DNA from: Haladaptatus pallidirubidus
Lineage (GTDB): Archaea; Halobacteriota; Halobacteria; Halobacteriales; Haladaptataceae
DNA length: 64,000 nucleotides
Direction of reading: 5' to 3'
NCBI RefSeq assembly: GCF_020700235.1
Contig: NZ_CP085301.1
Location: 186,001-250,000, forward strand
Under the pieces are notes generated by a model, which saw only the letters and a program-made list of their open reading frames with translations, ran no database searches and was not told the origin of the DNA. The position numbers and the translations under genes were made by a program. Shown here piece after piece: positions 44,183 through 51,866 of the stretch (position 1 is its first letter; each line of letters opens with the position of its first letter).

Positions 44183-44631
44183 TCGAGCGTCGAGAGGATT
44201 TCTTCGGCGTGGCCATCGGGCGATACGTCCGCGAAGACGCGTTCGATTCGTCCGTCGGGGCCGACGACGAACGTGTTTCGATAGACGCCGTCGAAGGTGT
44301 TACCGAACATATTTTTCTCGCCGTAGGAGTCGTAGGCGCTGGCGACCTCGCCGGATTCGTCGCTGAGCAGTTCGAACGGAAGGTCGTGTTTCTCGCGGAA
44401 TTTGTCGAGGTCGGAAACCGGGTCGTCGCTGATCCCGAGGACGGGAACGTCGCGTTCCCTGAACTCGTCCCACGAATCGCGGAAGCCGCACGCCTCCGCG
44501 GTGCAACCGGGGGTGTCGGCGCGGGGGTAGAAGTAGACGACCACTCTACCGTCGAAACTGTCGAGCGAGACCGTTTCTCCCGCGTGATTCGGGAGTTCGA
44601 ACGATGGTGCCTGCTGGCCGGGTTCGAGCAT
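44179..44631 (-). CDS. bcp: Peroxiredoxin, BCP type
   Basis: This 150-residue thiol peroxidase reduces H2O2 and organic peroxides using thioredoxin-like donors. The motif YFYPRADTPGCTAEACGFRD carries the peroxidatic cysteine (in PGCT) and the resolving cysteine five residues later. The rest is typical: ISDDPVSDLDKFREKHDLPF, then RNTFVVGPDGRIERVF. The gene is followed with a 4-nt overlap by the small gene at 43889. Confidence 0.93.
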   Translation of the reverse strand: MLEPGQQAPSFELPNHAGETVSLDSFDGRVVVYFYPRADTPGCTAEACGFRDSWDEFRERDVPVLGISDDPVSDLDKFREKHDLPFELLSDESGEVASAYDSYGEKNMFGNTFDGVYRNTFVVGPDGRIERVFADVSPDGHAEEILSTLE

Positions 44632-44672
44632 AGGTGGTCGCTTCGAAGTGAGCGACGAACTGCGTTACGAAG

Positions 44673-44843
44673 TCATTCGCCGGCGACGACGAACGTGCGC
44701 CCGCCTTTGCGTTCGAGATGAACCGCACCTTCCTCGGTTGACGCTCGGACGTACGCCGCGACTTCGCTGGCGGAGAGTCCGGATACCTCTGCTGAGTTCC
44801 ACGGTCGTCTCTTTGACTGCCCCGTTTCTGTTTCGACGTTCAT
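44673..44843 (-). CDS. Small hypothetical protein
   Basis: A 56-residue frame starts MNVETETGQSKRRPWNSAEV and continues with LSASEVAAYVRASTEEG and a C-terminal KGGRTFVVAGE. Codon use and acidic start match the neighbours. The pattern resembles small helix-plus-strand haloarchaeal proteins, but no family is recognised. It lies between the peroxiredoxin and the wHTH gene, all on the minus strand. Confidence 0.5.
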   Translation of the reverse strand: MNVETETGQSKRRPWNSAEVSGLSASEVAAYVRASTEEGAVHLERKGGRTFVVAGE

Positions 44844-44934
44844 GTTTGACGATTGTCCGGTTAACTATTGAAGCCCAGCCTAGCGGAGTGAAAGTGAAAG
44901 TAGTCCGAAAACAGAAGGAGGACGAGCAGTCCGA

Positions 44935-45156
44935 CTAATTCGATAGCGTAACCGTGTCGCCCTCCTGTTCGACGAGGTCGCGCTCGCGCAGGGTTCGGAC
45001 GATGGTGTAAAGTGACATTTTCGGCAGACCCAAACCGTTCTGCAGTTCGTCCAGCGTCGCGGTTCGCGTCGTCGTGAGGTATAGGTAGACGAGTTTTGCG
45101 CGGGGGGAAGCCAGTTCGTCGGGCATCGGCGCGGTCGGTGAGGCTCTGATACTCAT
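44935..45156 (-). CDS. Small winged-helix (TrmB/MarR-like) DNA-binding protein
   Basis: From ATG 45156 this gives 73 residues. The core is a winged helix: SPRAKLVYLYLTTTRTATLD, then LQNGLGLPKMSLYTIVRTLR, then ERDLVEQEGDTVTLSN. Helices 2 and 3 form the HTH and the last part is the wing. It is a single-domain regulator with unknown target. An ATG further upstream at 45204 adds a Cys-containing stretch not typical of the family. Confidence 0.75.
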   Translation of the reverse strand: MSIRASPTAPMPDELASPRAKLVYLYLTTTRTATLDELQNGLGLPKMSLYTIVRTLRERDLVEQEGDTVTLSN

Positions 45157-45301
45157 GTGATGCGGAGCAAGACATTCGACAATAATAAAGCTTCGTGACG
45201 ACAATTGTCGAAATAACGTGAAGGGTCTGTTTCTCGACCCGTATTCTCACGGAAGGGAATTGCTGGTGATTTTATGTGACGACCCGTGGTAGCGGACTCG
45301 C

Positions 45302-46015
45302 ATGGGTCCAGCGCGGAACGAATCCGAGACGGAGACGGGAAAAGTCCTTTCGGCGGAGGAACTTGACATCGAGAACAGTGAGAACGTCGTCGAGCTGGAC
45401 GAGGGACGGTACGTCATCGGTGCCGAGGGACAACCGTCGGTAACGAGCGTCCCGGACGAGACAGGAAGCGCGTCCGCATCCGCGTCCGATTCAGCATCCT
45501 CACCGCCAATGCAGTCCTCCGATTCTGGTGCGCCGACTGCATCTACGCCCGGATCTGCACCGGAAGCCGAATCCCCGCCGCAGGGACTATCCGTTGAAGC
45601 GGCTGAAACCGGCTCGCAACCGCCGCAGACACAGCAAGAGCCGAACATCGACTCACGCGACGTTCGCAGATGGTTGGAAGAAGACTTAGACGACGTGGAC
45701 TCGCGCTACGGGTTTCATATCTCCGCCAAATCCGAGGGGGCAATCGGCCACCAACAGCTGTTTTCCGACGACGTGGGCACCGTCTTCGACGGTCAACTCA
45801 TGTGGTACGCCCAGCAAGTCGATAGAAGTACCGCGGTAGAGGACGTTCTCGGCATCCTTCTGATGGAGTCGAACGTCAGGGTGCGCTACTCGCCGCGCTG
45901 TTTCCACGGCGTCCTCGAAACGCACGGCCTCGCGCCGGACGACAGCATCGCCGACCTGTTCAAGGCGATTCGGGACGCGAACGGCGTCGTGTTCCCGCCG
46001 GAGACAGATGAGTAA
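45302..46015 (+). CDS. Haloarchaeal DUF7500-like acidic protein
   Basis: This 237-residue protein has a conserved N-terminal strip (GKVLSAEELDIENSENVVEL, then DEGRYVIGAEG). A Ser/Pro/Ala-rich disordered linker (about 50-115) follows, then a globular C-terminal part reading DLDDVDSRYGFHISAKSEG, MWYAQQVDRSTAVEDVLGIL and LFKAIRDANGVVFPP. I recall it as a haloarchaeal family (DUF7500) of unknown role. The domain layout is clear; the label is from memory. It precedes cheW by 66 bp on the same strand. Confidence 0.7.
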   Translation: MGPARNESETETGKVLSAEELDIENSENVVELDEGRYVIGAEGQPSVTSVPDETGSASASASDSASSPPMQSSDSGAPTASTPGSAPEAESPPQGLSVEAAETGSQPPQTQQEPNIDSRDVRRWLEEDLDDVDSRYGFHISAKSEGAIGHQQLFSDDVGTVFDGQLMWYAQQVDRSTAVEDVLGILLMESNVRVRYSPRCFHGVLETHGLAPDDSIADLFKAIRDANGVVFPPETDE

Positions 46016-46081
46016 ATTATCCGTCGTGATAGCAGAGGGAGGGTTTTATGTTCCGGACTTCGATGTATAGACTAGCTGACT

Positions 46082-46540
46082 ATGAGCGCAACGGAACAGG
46101 AACCTGTGGACGAAGACGAACCGGTCGCAGCGACGCAGGTCGTCGAATTTCGACTGGGCGACGACATCTGTGCGATAAATATCGACCAAGTGGATAGCAT
46201 CGTGGAGGTAAAACGGGTCACGAGGATTCCCCGCACGTCCGACTCCATCGAGGGCGTGATGGATCTTCGCGGCGAAACGACTGCCATCATCGATCCGAAA
46301 CGGTTTCTTTCGGTTGATTCCGACGAGCGGGGGGAGGGAGTTCTCGTCTTAGACCGTCCGGACGATAAACAGAAAATCGGTATCCGCGTGGATGAAGTCC
46401 TCGACGTGACGACGCACGCGGGGAAACACATCGACACGGGTGACGAGTTAGAAAACCTCAGCACCCAGGGAATCCGCGACCAAATTGCCCGCGGAATTAT
46501 CCGGAAACCGACCGATGAGGGTCTCGACTTGGTTATATAG
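46082..46540 (+). CDS. cheW: Chemotaxis coupling protein CheW
   Basis: This 152-residue protein couples chemoreceptors to the kinase CheA. The SH3-like domain is clear: VVEFRLGDDICAINIDQVDS, then VKRVTRIPRTSDSIEGVMDL, RGETTAIIDPKRFL and GIRVDEVLDVTTHAG. The length is typical. It is followed 120 bp downstream by a truncated cheY. No cheA, cheB or receptor gene is in the window. Confidence 0.93.
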   Translation: MSATEQEPVDEDEPVAATQVVEFRLGDDICAINIDQVDSIVEVKRVTRIPRTSDSIEGVMDLRGETTAIIDPKRFLSVDSDERGEGVLVLDRPDDKQKIGIRVDEVLDVTTHAGKHIDTGDELENLSTQGIRDQIARGIIRKPTDEGLDLVI

Positions 46541-46596
46541 ATCGATATTGACAAAATAATTGACAGCCTCAATTGAGTTCGTTAACCAAACATTAA

Positions 46597-46611
46597 CTGT
46601 GATAATCACAG
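46597..46611. promoter_or_regulatory. Perfect 15-bp palindrome upstream of truncated cheY
   Basis: CTGTGATAATCACAG is a perfect palindrome (7-nt arms, central A). It lies about 10 bp upstream of an AT-rich TTTATTTA (about 46618-46625), the likely TATA box. This position, just ahead of the BRE/TATA, fits an activator- or repressor-binding site. Confidence 0.45.
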
Positions 46612-46660
46612 GGGAACATTTATTTACCGCCTTTCAAAGCCTCTCGCAGGTGAAAGATGA

Positions 46661-46873
46661 ATGGCGAATGACGTACTAATTGTCGACTACTCAGAATTTA
46701 TGCGGAACCTCCTGCGTGAGATTCTGGAAGAGAACTTCGAAATAGCTGACGAGGCCGAAAACGGCGTCGAGGCGGTCGAGCTATACAAGGAGAAACAGCC
46801 GGATTTCGTGATGATGGACATCGTGATGCCAATTCGAGACGGTATCGAAGCGACATCGGAAATCAACGTCTGA
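46661..46873 (+). pseudogene. Truncated CheY-type response regulator
   Basis: The frame of 70 residues covers the first half of a receiver domain: ANDVLIVDYSEFMRNLLREI, then the phosphoacceptor site in PDFVMMDIVMPIRDG, and stops after ATSEINV. Intact CheY has about 120 residues. The signalling Thr/Ser and the conserved Lys of the second half are lost. The second acidic residue near the N-terminus (VDDS) is replaced by Tyr (VDYS), which would weaken Mg2+ binding. It is most likely non-functional as a phosphorelay protein. Confidence 0.7.
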
Positions 46874-46918
46874 GACGGTACAGGCCGCAATCTATTTTTT
46901 GTAGTGGAGAGAGTACGA

Positions 46919-46941
46919 CGGTCTTAGCACACCTAAGACCG
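46919..46941 (+). terminator. Hairpin after truncated cheY
   Basis: Perfect 9-nt arms CGGTCTTAG (46919-46927) and CTAAGACCG (46933-46941) flank the loop CACAC. It lies about 45 nt after the cheY stop and upstream of a promoter-like box for glmS, so it probably ends the cheW/cheY transcript. Confidence 0.5.
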
Positions 46942-46965
46942 GCCTTCGTTCTGTTCAGCGAGTGT

Positions 46966-47178
46966 ATAACAAAGGTGGAATCCGGGTATTCGTAGATACT
47001 GTTCAGCCCTCGACAGCAGTCCTGTCGCGGCGCTCAGGACACGACAGAGGCGAGTTACCTATGAGATTTTCGAACGCTAGACAAACAGTAGGTCGGGGTC
47101 GCAACGCACAGCAGAACAAACGCCATCTTTCATCCGATCAGCAATGAGTATGAACGTCAGTTGGGGGGTGTCGCGCTG
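46966..47178 (+). promoter_or_regulatory. glmS promoter candidate and long 5' leader
   Basis: TATAACAAAGG at about 46965-46974 is the best promoter-like box, about 205 nt before glmS, implying a leader of about 175 nt. The leader contains a small hairpin (GTCCTG/CAGGAC around 47020-47041). An 11-codon open frame (47144-47179) starts MSMNVSWG, and its TGA overlaps the glmS ATG. A G-run (47163-47168) lies about 10 nt before the ATG. Confidence 0.35.
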
Positions 47179-48999
47179 ATGTGTGGAATCATCGCTCGCG
47201 TCGGCGAAACGGACGACGCCGTGGACGAACTGCTCGTCGGTCTGGAAAACCTCGAATATCGGGGTTACGATTCGGCGGGATTGGCAGTGAAAAACGGGCG
47301 TGGACCGACGGTGTTCAAGCGGGAAGGCCAGATTTCGAACCTCAAAGATTTGCTGGCAACCGAAGTTCCCGCCGGAGGTCTCGGTATCGGTCACACCCGT
47401 TGGAGCACGCACGGACCGCCGACCGACGCAAACGCACATCCGCACACCGGTTGCTCCGACCGCGTCGCGGTCGTTCACAACGGTATCATCGAGAACCACG
47501 ACGAACTCCGGACGGAACTCCGCGAGCGAGGTCATACGTTCCAGAGCGATACCGACACCGAGGTCATCCCGCACTTGGTGGAAGAACAACTCGCGGACGG
47601 AGCGACACCGGAGCAGGCATTCAGGCGAACCATTCGTCGGCTTTCAGGGAGTTACGCCGTCGCAATGTTGGCCGACGATAGCGACGCCATCTACGCAACT
47701 CGTTCCGGGTCGCCCCTCGTGCTGGGTGTTCGGGACGGGAAATACTTCCTCGCCAGCGACGTGCCCGCGTTTCTGGATTTCACCGACGAGGTCATCTTCC
47801 TCGACGACGGCGACGTAGTCGTTATCGAACCGGGACAGCACGAAATCACGACCCTCGACGGAGAAGCTGTCGAACGTCCGACCCAAATTGTCGACTGGGA
47901 TCCGGAAGACGCCGGAAAAGGCGGCTACGAGCATTACATGCTAAAAGAGATTCACGAACAGCCGACCTCTCTCCGGCAGACGCTTCGGGGGCGCGCGGAT
48001 CCGACGACCGGGGATGTCATCCTCGAAGATTTCCCGTCGGGAACGTTCGAGGGGATTCGTCGCGTCCAGTTCGTCGCCTGCGGAACGTCCTACCACGCCG
48101 GACTCGTGGGAAGCCACTTTATTGGCAGTCGCGGGCTGCCAGCGCAGACGTTCCTCGCCAGCGAGTACGCCGTCTCTGCGCCGCCGGTCGATGAAGAGAC
48201 GCTCGTCGTCGGCGTCACCCAAAGCGGCGAAACGGCGGATACGCTTTCCGCACTGCGGCGCGCCGAAGCCGGCGGTGCGCGGACGCTCGCCGTCACGAAC
48301 GTCGTCGGTTCGACGGCGGCCCGTGAATGTGACGATGCGCTGTTCATCCGAGCCGGTCCCGAAATAGGCGTCGCCGCGACAAAAACGTTCTCCTCGCAGG
48401 TCGTCTCGCTTTCGCTTCTGGGGGAGCGACTCGTTCGGGACGCGGTCGGGCGACGAAGCGACGACGTTCAGGACGTCCTGTCCGCACTGTCCGACCTTCC
48501 CGACCACGTCCAACGGATTCTCGATTACACGAAAGCCCACCGAATCGCGAAACGATACTACGACTGCGATTCGTACTTCTTCATCGGTCGCGGGTCGGTG
48601 TACCCAGTTGCGCTGGAAGGCGCTCTCAAATTCAAAGAGATTTCCTACGAACACGCTGAAGGCTTCGCGGCGGGCGAGTTGAAGCACGGCCCGTTAGCGT
48701 TGGTAACACCCGCAACACCCGTGTTTGCGGTGTTCACCGGCCGCCACGACCGAAAGACGTTGAGCAACGTGAAAGAGGTCGAAGCACGTGGTGCGCCGGT
48801 GGTCGCGGTTGCCAGCGAAACCAACGAAGAAATCGTTCAGTACGCCGACGACGTGCTGACCATTCCCGACACTCACCCCGACGTTGCCGGTATTCTGGCC
48901 AACGTACAACTGCAACTGCTCTCGTACCATGCCGCGGCGCAGCTCGACCGACCCATCGACAAACCGCGTAATTTGGCGAAGAGCGTGACAGTCGAATGA
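47179..48999 (+). CDS. glmS: Glutamine-fructose-6-phosphate aminotransferase (isomerizing)
   Basis: This 606-residue enzyme makes glucosamine-6-phosphate, the entry to amino-sugar nucleotides. The start ATG-TGT gives MCGIIARVGETDD, with the N-terminal nucleophile cysteine after Met removal. The glutaminase half includes GYDSAGLAV, GIGHTRWSTHG and HNGIIENHDELR. Two SIS domains follow, with ACGTSYHAGLVG, GVTQSGETADTL and FIGRGSVYPVALEGALKFKE, and the chain ends KSVTVE as in other GlmS proteins. Earlier in-frame starts would bury the catalytic Cys, so 47179 is secure. Its product feeds the glycan cluster at 51-64 kb. Confidence 0.97.
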   Translation: MCGIIARVGETDDAVDELLVGLENLEYRGYDSAGLAVKNGRGPTVFKREGQISNLKDLLATEVPAGGLGIGHTRWSTHGPPTDANAHPHTGCSDRVAVVHNGIIENHDELRTELRERGHTFQSDTDTEVIPHLVEEQLADGATPEQAFRRTIRRLSGSYAVAMLADDSDAIYATRSGSPLVLGVRDGKYFLASDVPAFLDFTDEVIFLDDGDVVVIEPGQHEITTLDGEAVERPTQIVDWDPEDAGKGGYEHYMLKEIHEQPTSLRQTLRGRADPTTGDVILEDFPSGTFEGIRRVQFVACGTSYHAGLVGSHFIGSRGLPAQTFLASEYAVSAPPVDEETLVVGVTQSGETADTLSALRRAEAGGARTLAVTNVVGSTAARECDDALFIRAGPEIGVAATKTFSSQVVSLSLLGERLVRDAVGRRSDDVQDVLSALSDLPDHVQRILDYTKAHRIAKRYYDCDSYFFIGRGSVYPVALEGALKFKEISYEHAEGFAAGELKHGPLALVTPATPVFAVFTGRHDRKTLSNVKEVEARGAPVVAVASETNEEIVQYADDVLTIPDTHPDVAGILANVQLQLLSYHAAAQLDRPIDKPRNLAKSVTVE

Positions 49000-49087
49000 A
49001 CCGGACGGGTAAGCATCGATTACCCGTCCGAACCTATCTGAACGGTCGGCGCGGTTTAATCGCCCGCCGACCCCAGTTTCGATACGA

Positions 49088-50047
49088 ATGAACGCCGTCG
49101 TACTCTCTCTAGACGCCGAACTCGCGTGGGGGTACCACGATCGCCCCGAGATTCCGAATTACGTCGAGAGCGCGCGAACCTCGTGGTCACGTCTCCTCGC
49201 GCTCTTTGACGAGTTCGACGTTCCAGCAACGTGGGCCGTCGTCGGTCACCTCTTTCTCGACTCGTGCGACGGAACTCACGCAGACCACGCAACGCCGACG
49301 GACGACTGGTTCGATCGCGACCCGGGTGGTGTCGCGGAGTGCCATCCGCGCTGGTTCGCAGACGGTCTCATCGAGGATATCGCCGCCGCGACCGCAGACC
49401 ACGAAATCGCTTGTCACTCGTTTTCACACGTCGAATACGGCGACGAACGAACGACCCGGGAAATCGCCGTCGCCGAGGCACGGGACAGCCTCGAAATCGC
49501 GGACGACATCGGCTACGATTTGGAATCGTTCGTCTTTCCGCGAAACAGCGTGGGCCATCGGGACGTGCTCGCGGCCTACGGCTTTACCTGCTATCGCGGA
49601 ACTAGACCCGAACTCTGGTACGACAACACCCGATTCCGGTCGTTGGCCAAATTCATCGACCGAACCGTGAGCAGGACGGGACCACCCCTCGTGACTCCCG
49701 AAACGGACGACTATGGATTGGTGAACGTTCCGGCTTCGATGTTCCTGTTCGGCTCCGAGAGTCGGGTTCGAAACCTCACCGAGGGCGTCTGGGACGACCC
49801 CCTCATCCGTTCGGCGAAGCGCGGCATCGACCGCGCCGCGGACGCCGAGGAGGGCGTCTTCCATCTCTGGATGCGTCCCGGAAACTTCACCGAGGAACAC
49901 GATTTCGAGCGCCTGCGCGTCGTCCTTGAACACCTCGCCGAGCGACGAGACGAGGCGCGAGTGAAAGTGCTGACGATGGGTCAAGTCGCTAGCCGTCTCC
50001 GAGACGAAGACCCTACGACGACTCGAACCCCCATCGGCCCACGGTGA
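49088..50047 (+). CDS. Polysaccharide deacetylase (NodB-like)
   Basis: This 319-residue protein has a NodB-type TIM-like barrel. It starts AVVLSLDAELAWGYHDRPE, in which the Asp-x-Glu is the usual D-D/E motif, and contains FDVPATWAVVGHLFL. The metal motif H-x3-H is in IACHSFSHVEYG, and the C-terminal half has VFHLWMRPGNFTEEHDFERL. There is no signal peptide, so it acts inside the cell or on lipid-linked glycans at the inner face. A second deacetylase is at 61709. Confidence 0.88.
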   Translation: MNAVVLSLDAELAWGYHDRPEIPNYVESARTSWSRLLALFDEFDVPATWAVVGHLFLDSCDGTHADHATPTDDWFDRDPGGVAECHPRWFADGLIEDIAAATADHEIACHSFSHVEYGDERTTREIAVAEARDSLEIADDIGYDLESFVFPRNSVGHRDVLAAYGFTCYRGTRPELWYDNTRFRSLAKFIDRTVSRTGPPLVTPETDDYGLVNVPASMFLFGSESRVRNLTEGVWDDPLIRSAKRGIDRAADAEEGVFHLWMRPGNFTEEHDFERLRVVLEHLAERRDEARVKVLTMGQVASRLRDEDPTTTRTPIGPR

Positions 50048-50132
50048 CAGCGAAATCGAGTTTTTCGAATTTGTGTCCGTGTTGAGAGGTTACAAGAATT
50101 AATTCTGGTTGGTGTTAAATCGGGGAAAACTG

Positions 50133-50204
50133 GAGCGACTGCAACTGCAGCAATCACGTCTGCAAGCCACGCCCTCGCTCGTCGCTCGCTCCTTGCAGTC
50201 GCTC
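50133..50204. repeat. Long inverted repeat
   Basis: GAGCGACTGCAA (50133-50144) and its exact complement TTGCAGTCGCTC (50193-50204) enclose 48 nt. The interior has runs of CGCTCGTCGCTCGCTCC. It marks the start of a non-coding, repeat-rich stretch. Confidence 0.5.
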
Positions 50205-50353
50205 ACTTCTCCTTCGTCCGTTGCCGACAAGGCCCGTAAGTGACTGTTCGACTTGCCACCGATTTCGGCAGGACGATTATCCGAGAACACTGTTGACCGA
50301 ATTCGGCTTGGGTGGGCAAGCGGTGGCCTGCCCTCCCTGCGGTTCCTGGTGTC

Positions 50354-50564
50354 CTGAAAACGCTCCGCGTTTTCAGTGCTATGGAAAACTTCTTTTTTCC
50401 GTTTCAACGAGGGGGCGAAAAAAAGAGAGAGTGGCGAAGCCGCGAGTGACTGCGCGAGCGAGGGGCGGAGAAAATCGAAGATTTTCTCGGGTGAGCAAAC
50501 CACCGTGTTTGCGAGCGACGAAAACCGGCGGTTTTCGAGTACCGCGAAAGACGCAGCCTTTCGC
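50354..50564. repeat. Cluster of six short hairpins in non-coding DNA
   Basis: Six perfect or nearly perfect hairpins occur in about 210 bp: CTGAAAACGC/GCGTTTTCAG (50354-50376); GGAAAA/TTTTCC (50383-50400); GAGAAAATC/GATTTTCTC (50468-50488); GCAAAC/GTTTGC (50495-50512); CGAAAACC/GGTTTTCG (50519-50537); GCGAAAG/CTTTCGC (50544-50564). Most have an A-run in the left arm and a T-run in the right. The whole gap 50048-50688 has no believable gene; open frames through it are Arg/Cys-rich and lack the acidic bias. Confidence 0.6.
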
Positions 50565-50688
50565 AGTCGTGACGTGGAGTCGTTGCGGTCACAATCTTTG
50601 TAGTCGTCGCTTCAAGAACTCACTCTCGATAATCTCGCCGAATCTCGAGTGTCGTTCTCACTCCTCGTATCCACTCGTCGCAGAAAAC

Positions 50689-50772
50689 GGAAGGGGCGGG
50701 AGTCGAACCACGCGAAGCCTATCAGGCTCCCACCGACGAATCGGTGGTGCTCTACCACTGAGCCACCCTTCC
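50689..50772 (-). tRNA. Irregular tRNA-like gene, possibly a tRNA pseudogene
   Basis: Read on the minus strand it has acceptor arms GGAAGGG and CCCTTCC, D-arm GCTC-AGTGGTA-GAGC, T-loop TTCGACT and a long variable arm of about 16 nt. Two features break the rules. The anticodon stem CCACC/GGTGG encloses 8 nt (GATTCGTC), so the anticodon is undefined. The T-stem GCG-T-GG/CC-CGC has an extra T. The D-arm (GTGGCTCAGTGGTAGAGCA) looks more bacterial than haloarchaeal. It has an ATAACAAA box 30 bp upstream and a T-run after it. Whether it is transcribed and charged is unknown. Confidence 0.5.
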
Positions 50773-50799
50773 ACGATTAACACATTGGCAGGAACTATC

Positions 50800-50807
50800 T
50801 TTGTTAT
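50800..50807 (-). promoter_or_regulatory. ATAACAAA element before tRNA-like gene
   Basis: On the minus strand the element reads GCCCATAACAAAG. It is centred about 31 bp before the tRNA-like 5' end. The same 13 nt occur at 53514-53526. Confidence 0.4.
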
Positions 50808-50876
50808 GGGCGGGCTGAAGACAGTTCGACGACAGCTTCGACGGCGATGACGAGACGAACTGCGGGCGAAATACTC

Positions 50877-51866
50877 TCAGACCGTCAGTTCGCCGACGAG
50901 CGCCCGAAGCCCTTCCGGGAGCGAAACCGTCGGCTCGTAGCCCAATCCCTCCCGCGCTCTTCGTAAGTCCGCCCTACTGTGGTCGATGTCGCCCTGTCTG
51001 GGTTCGACGTGGACGATGTCGGCGCTCGAATCGGTCGCGTTCCGAACCGCCTCCGCGAGCTCCCGAACCGTCACGCTCTCGCCGGTGCCGACGTTGAACG
51101 CCTCGCCGGTTCGGTCGGTGACTCCCGCACGGAGGTTTGCCTGCACCACGTCGGAGATGTGGACGAAATCCCGCGTCTGGGTGCCGTCGCCCTCGATGGT
51201 GATCTCCTCGCCTCTTTTTGCCTGCTCCATGAACACCCGGACGACGGCGCTGTACTCCGGATTCTGTCGCGGACCGTAGATGTTGAAGTACCGGAGAGCA
51301 ACCGTTTCAAGCCCGTAGAGGTCGGAAAACCGCCGCGCGTACTGGTCGGCGACGAGTTTGTCGATGCCGTATGGCGAGGTTGGCGTCTTCCGCGCCGATT
51401 CCGAAATCGGCACCGACTCGGGGTGACCGTACACTGCCGCGCTGGAGGCGAGGACGACGCGCGCGTCCTCCCGCCGGGCGCAGTCGAGGACGACCAGCGA
51501 CCCGTTGCCCGTGATGGCGTGGCTTCGAAGCGGGTGTTCTACCGACTGCTCAACGCTGACCATCGCGGCCTGATGGAAAACGGTATCGACGCCCGCCATC
51601 GCCTTTCGAACGGCTTTCGGGTCGCGCACGTCGCCTTCCACGATTTCCGCGTTCTCCGGAACGTTTTCGCGTTTTCCGGACGAGAAGTCGTCGAGAACGC
51701 GAACTTCATTGTCGGCAGTTAAGGCGTCTACGAGATGACTGCCGACGAATCCGGCACCTCCAGTGACAAGAACCGTTTGGCCACGCGGAGACGGAACATC
51801 TGTCGAACTCTCCGAGTCGCTCGAACTGTTCCAATAGTCGGAGTTGTTCGAGTCGTCACTACTCAT
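50877..51866 (-). CDS. NAD-dependent sugar-nucleotide epimerase/dehydratase
   Basis: This 329-residue extended SDR resembles UDP-glucose 4-epimerases. After a Ser/Asp-rich N-terminal tail of about 28 residues comes TVLVTGGAGFVGSHLVDAL. Also present are GDVRDPKAVRKAM, the catalytic Ser/Tyr/Lys in ASSAAVYGHPE and SPYGIDKLVADQYA, and RYFNIYGPRQNPEYSAVV. It interconverts or modifies a sugar nucleotide for the glycan cluster. Its ATG overlaps the stop of the preceding AlkP-like gene by 4 nt. Confidence 0.9.
   Translation of the reverse strand: MSSDDSNNSDYWNSSSDSESSTDVPSPRGQTVLVTGGAGFVGSHLVDALTADNEVRVLDDFSSGKRENVPENAEIVEGDVRDPKAVRKAMAGVDTVFHQAAMVSVEQSVEHPLRSHAITGNGSLVVLDCARREDARVVLASSAAVYGHPESVPISESARKTPTSPYGIDKLVADQYARRFSDLYGLETVALRYFNIYGPRQNPEYSAVVRVFMEQAKRGEEITIEGDGTQTRDFVHISDVVQANLRAGVTDRTGEAFNVGTGESVTVRELAEAVRNATDSSADIVHVEPRQGDIDHSRADLRRAREGLGYEPTVSLPEGLRALVGELTV

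Noticed and set aside
46966..47178. Possible glmS ribozyme or riboswitch
   Set aside because: The leader has no sign of the ribozyme's double-pseudoknot core, and the ribozyme is known from bacteria. Only an apparently long leader can be supported.
50354..50564. CRISPR array
   Set aside because: The hairpins differ in sequence and spacing; there is no repeated unit with spacers.
50221..50850. 209-codon plus-strand open frame
   Set aside because: It runs through the hairpin cluster and the tRNA-like gene, is rich in Arg, Ser and Cys, and has no family resemblance.
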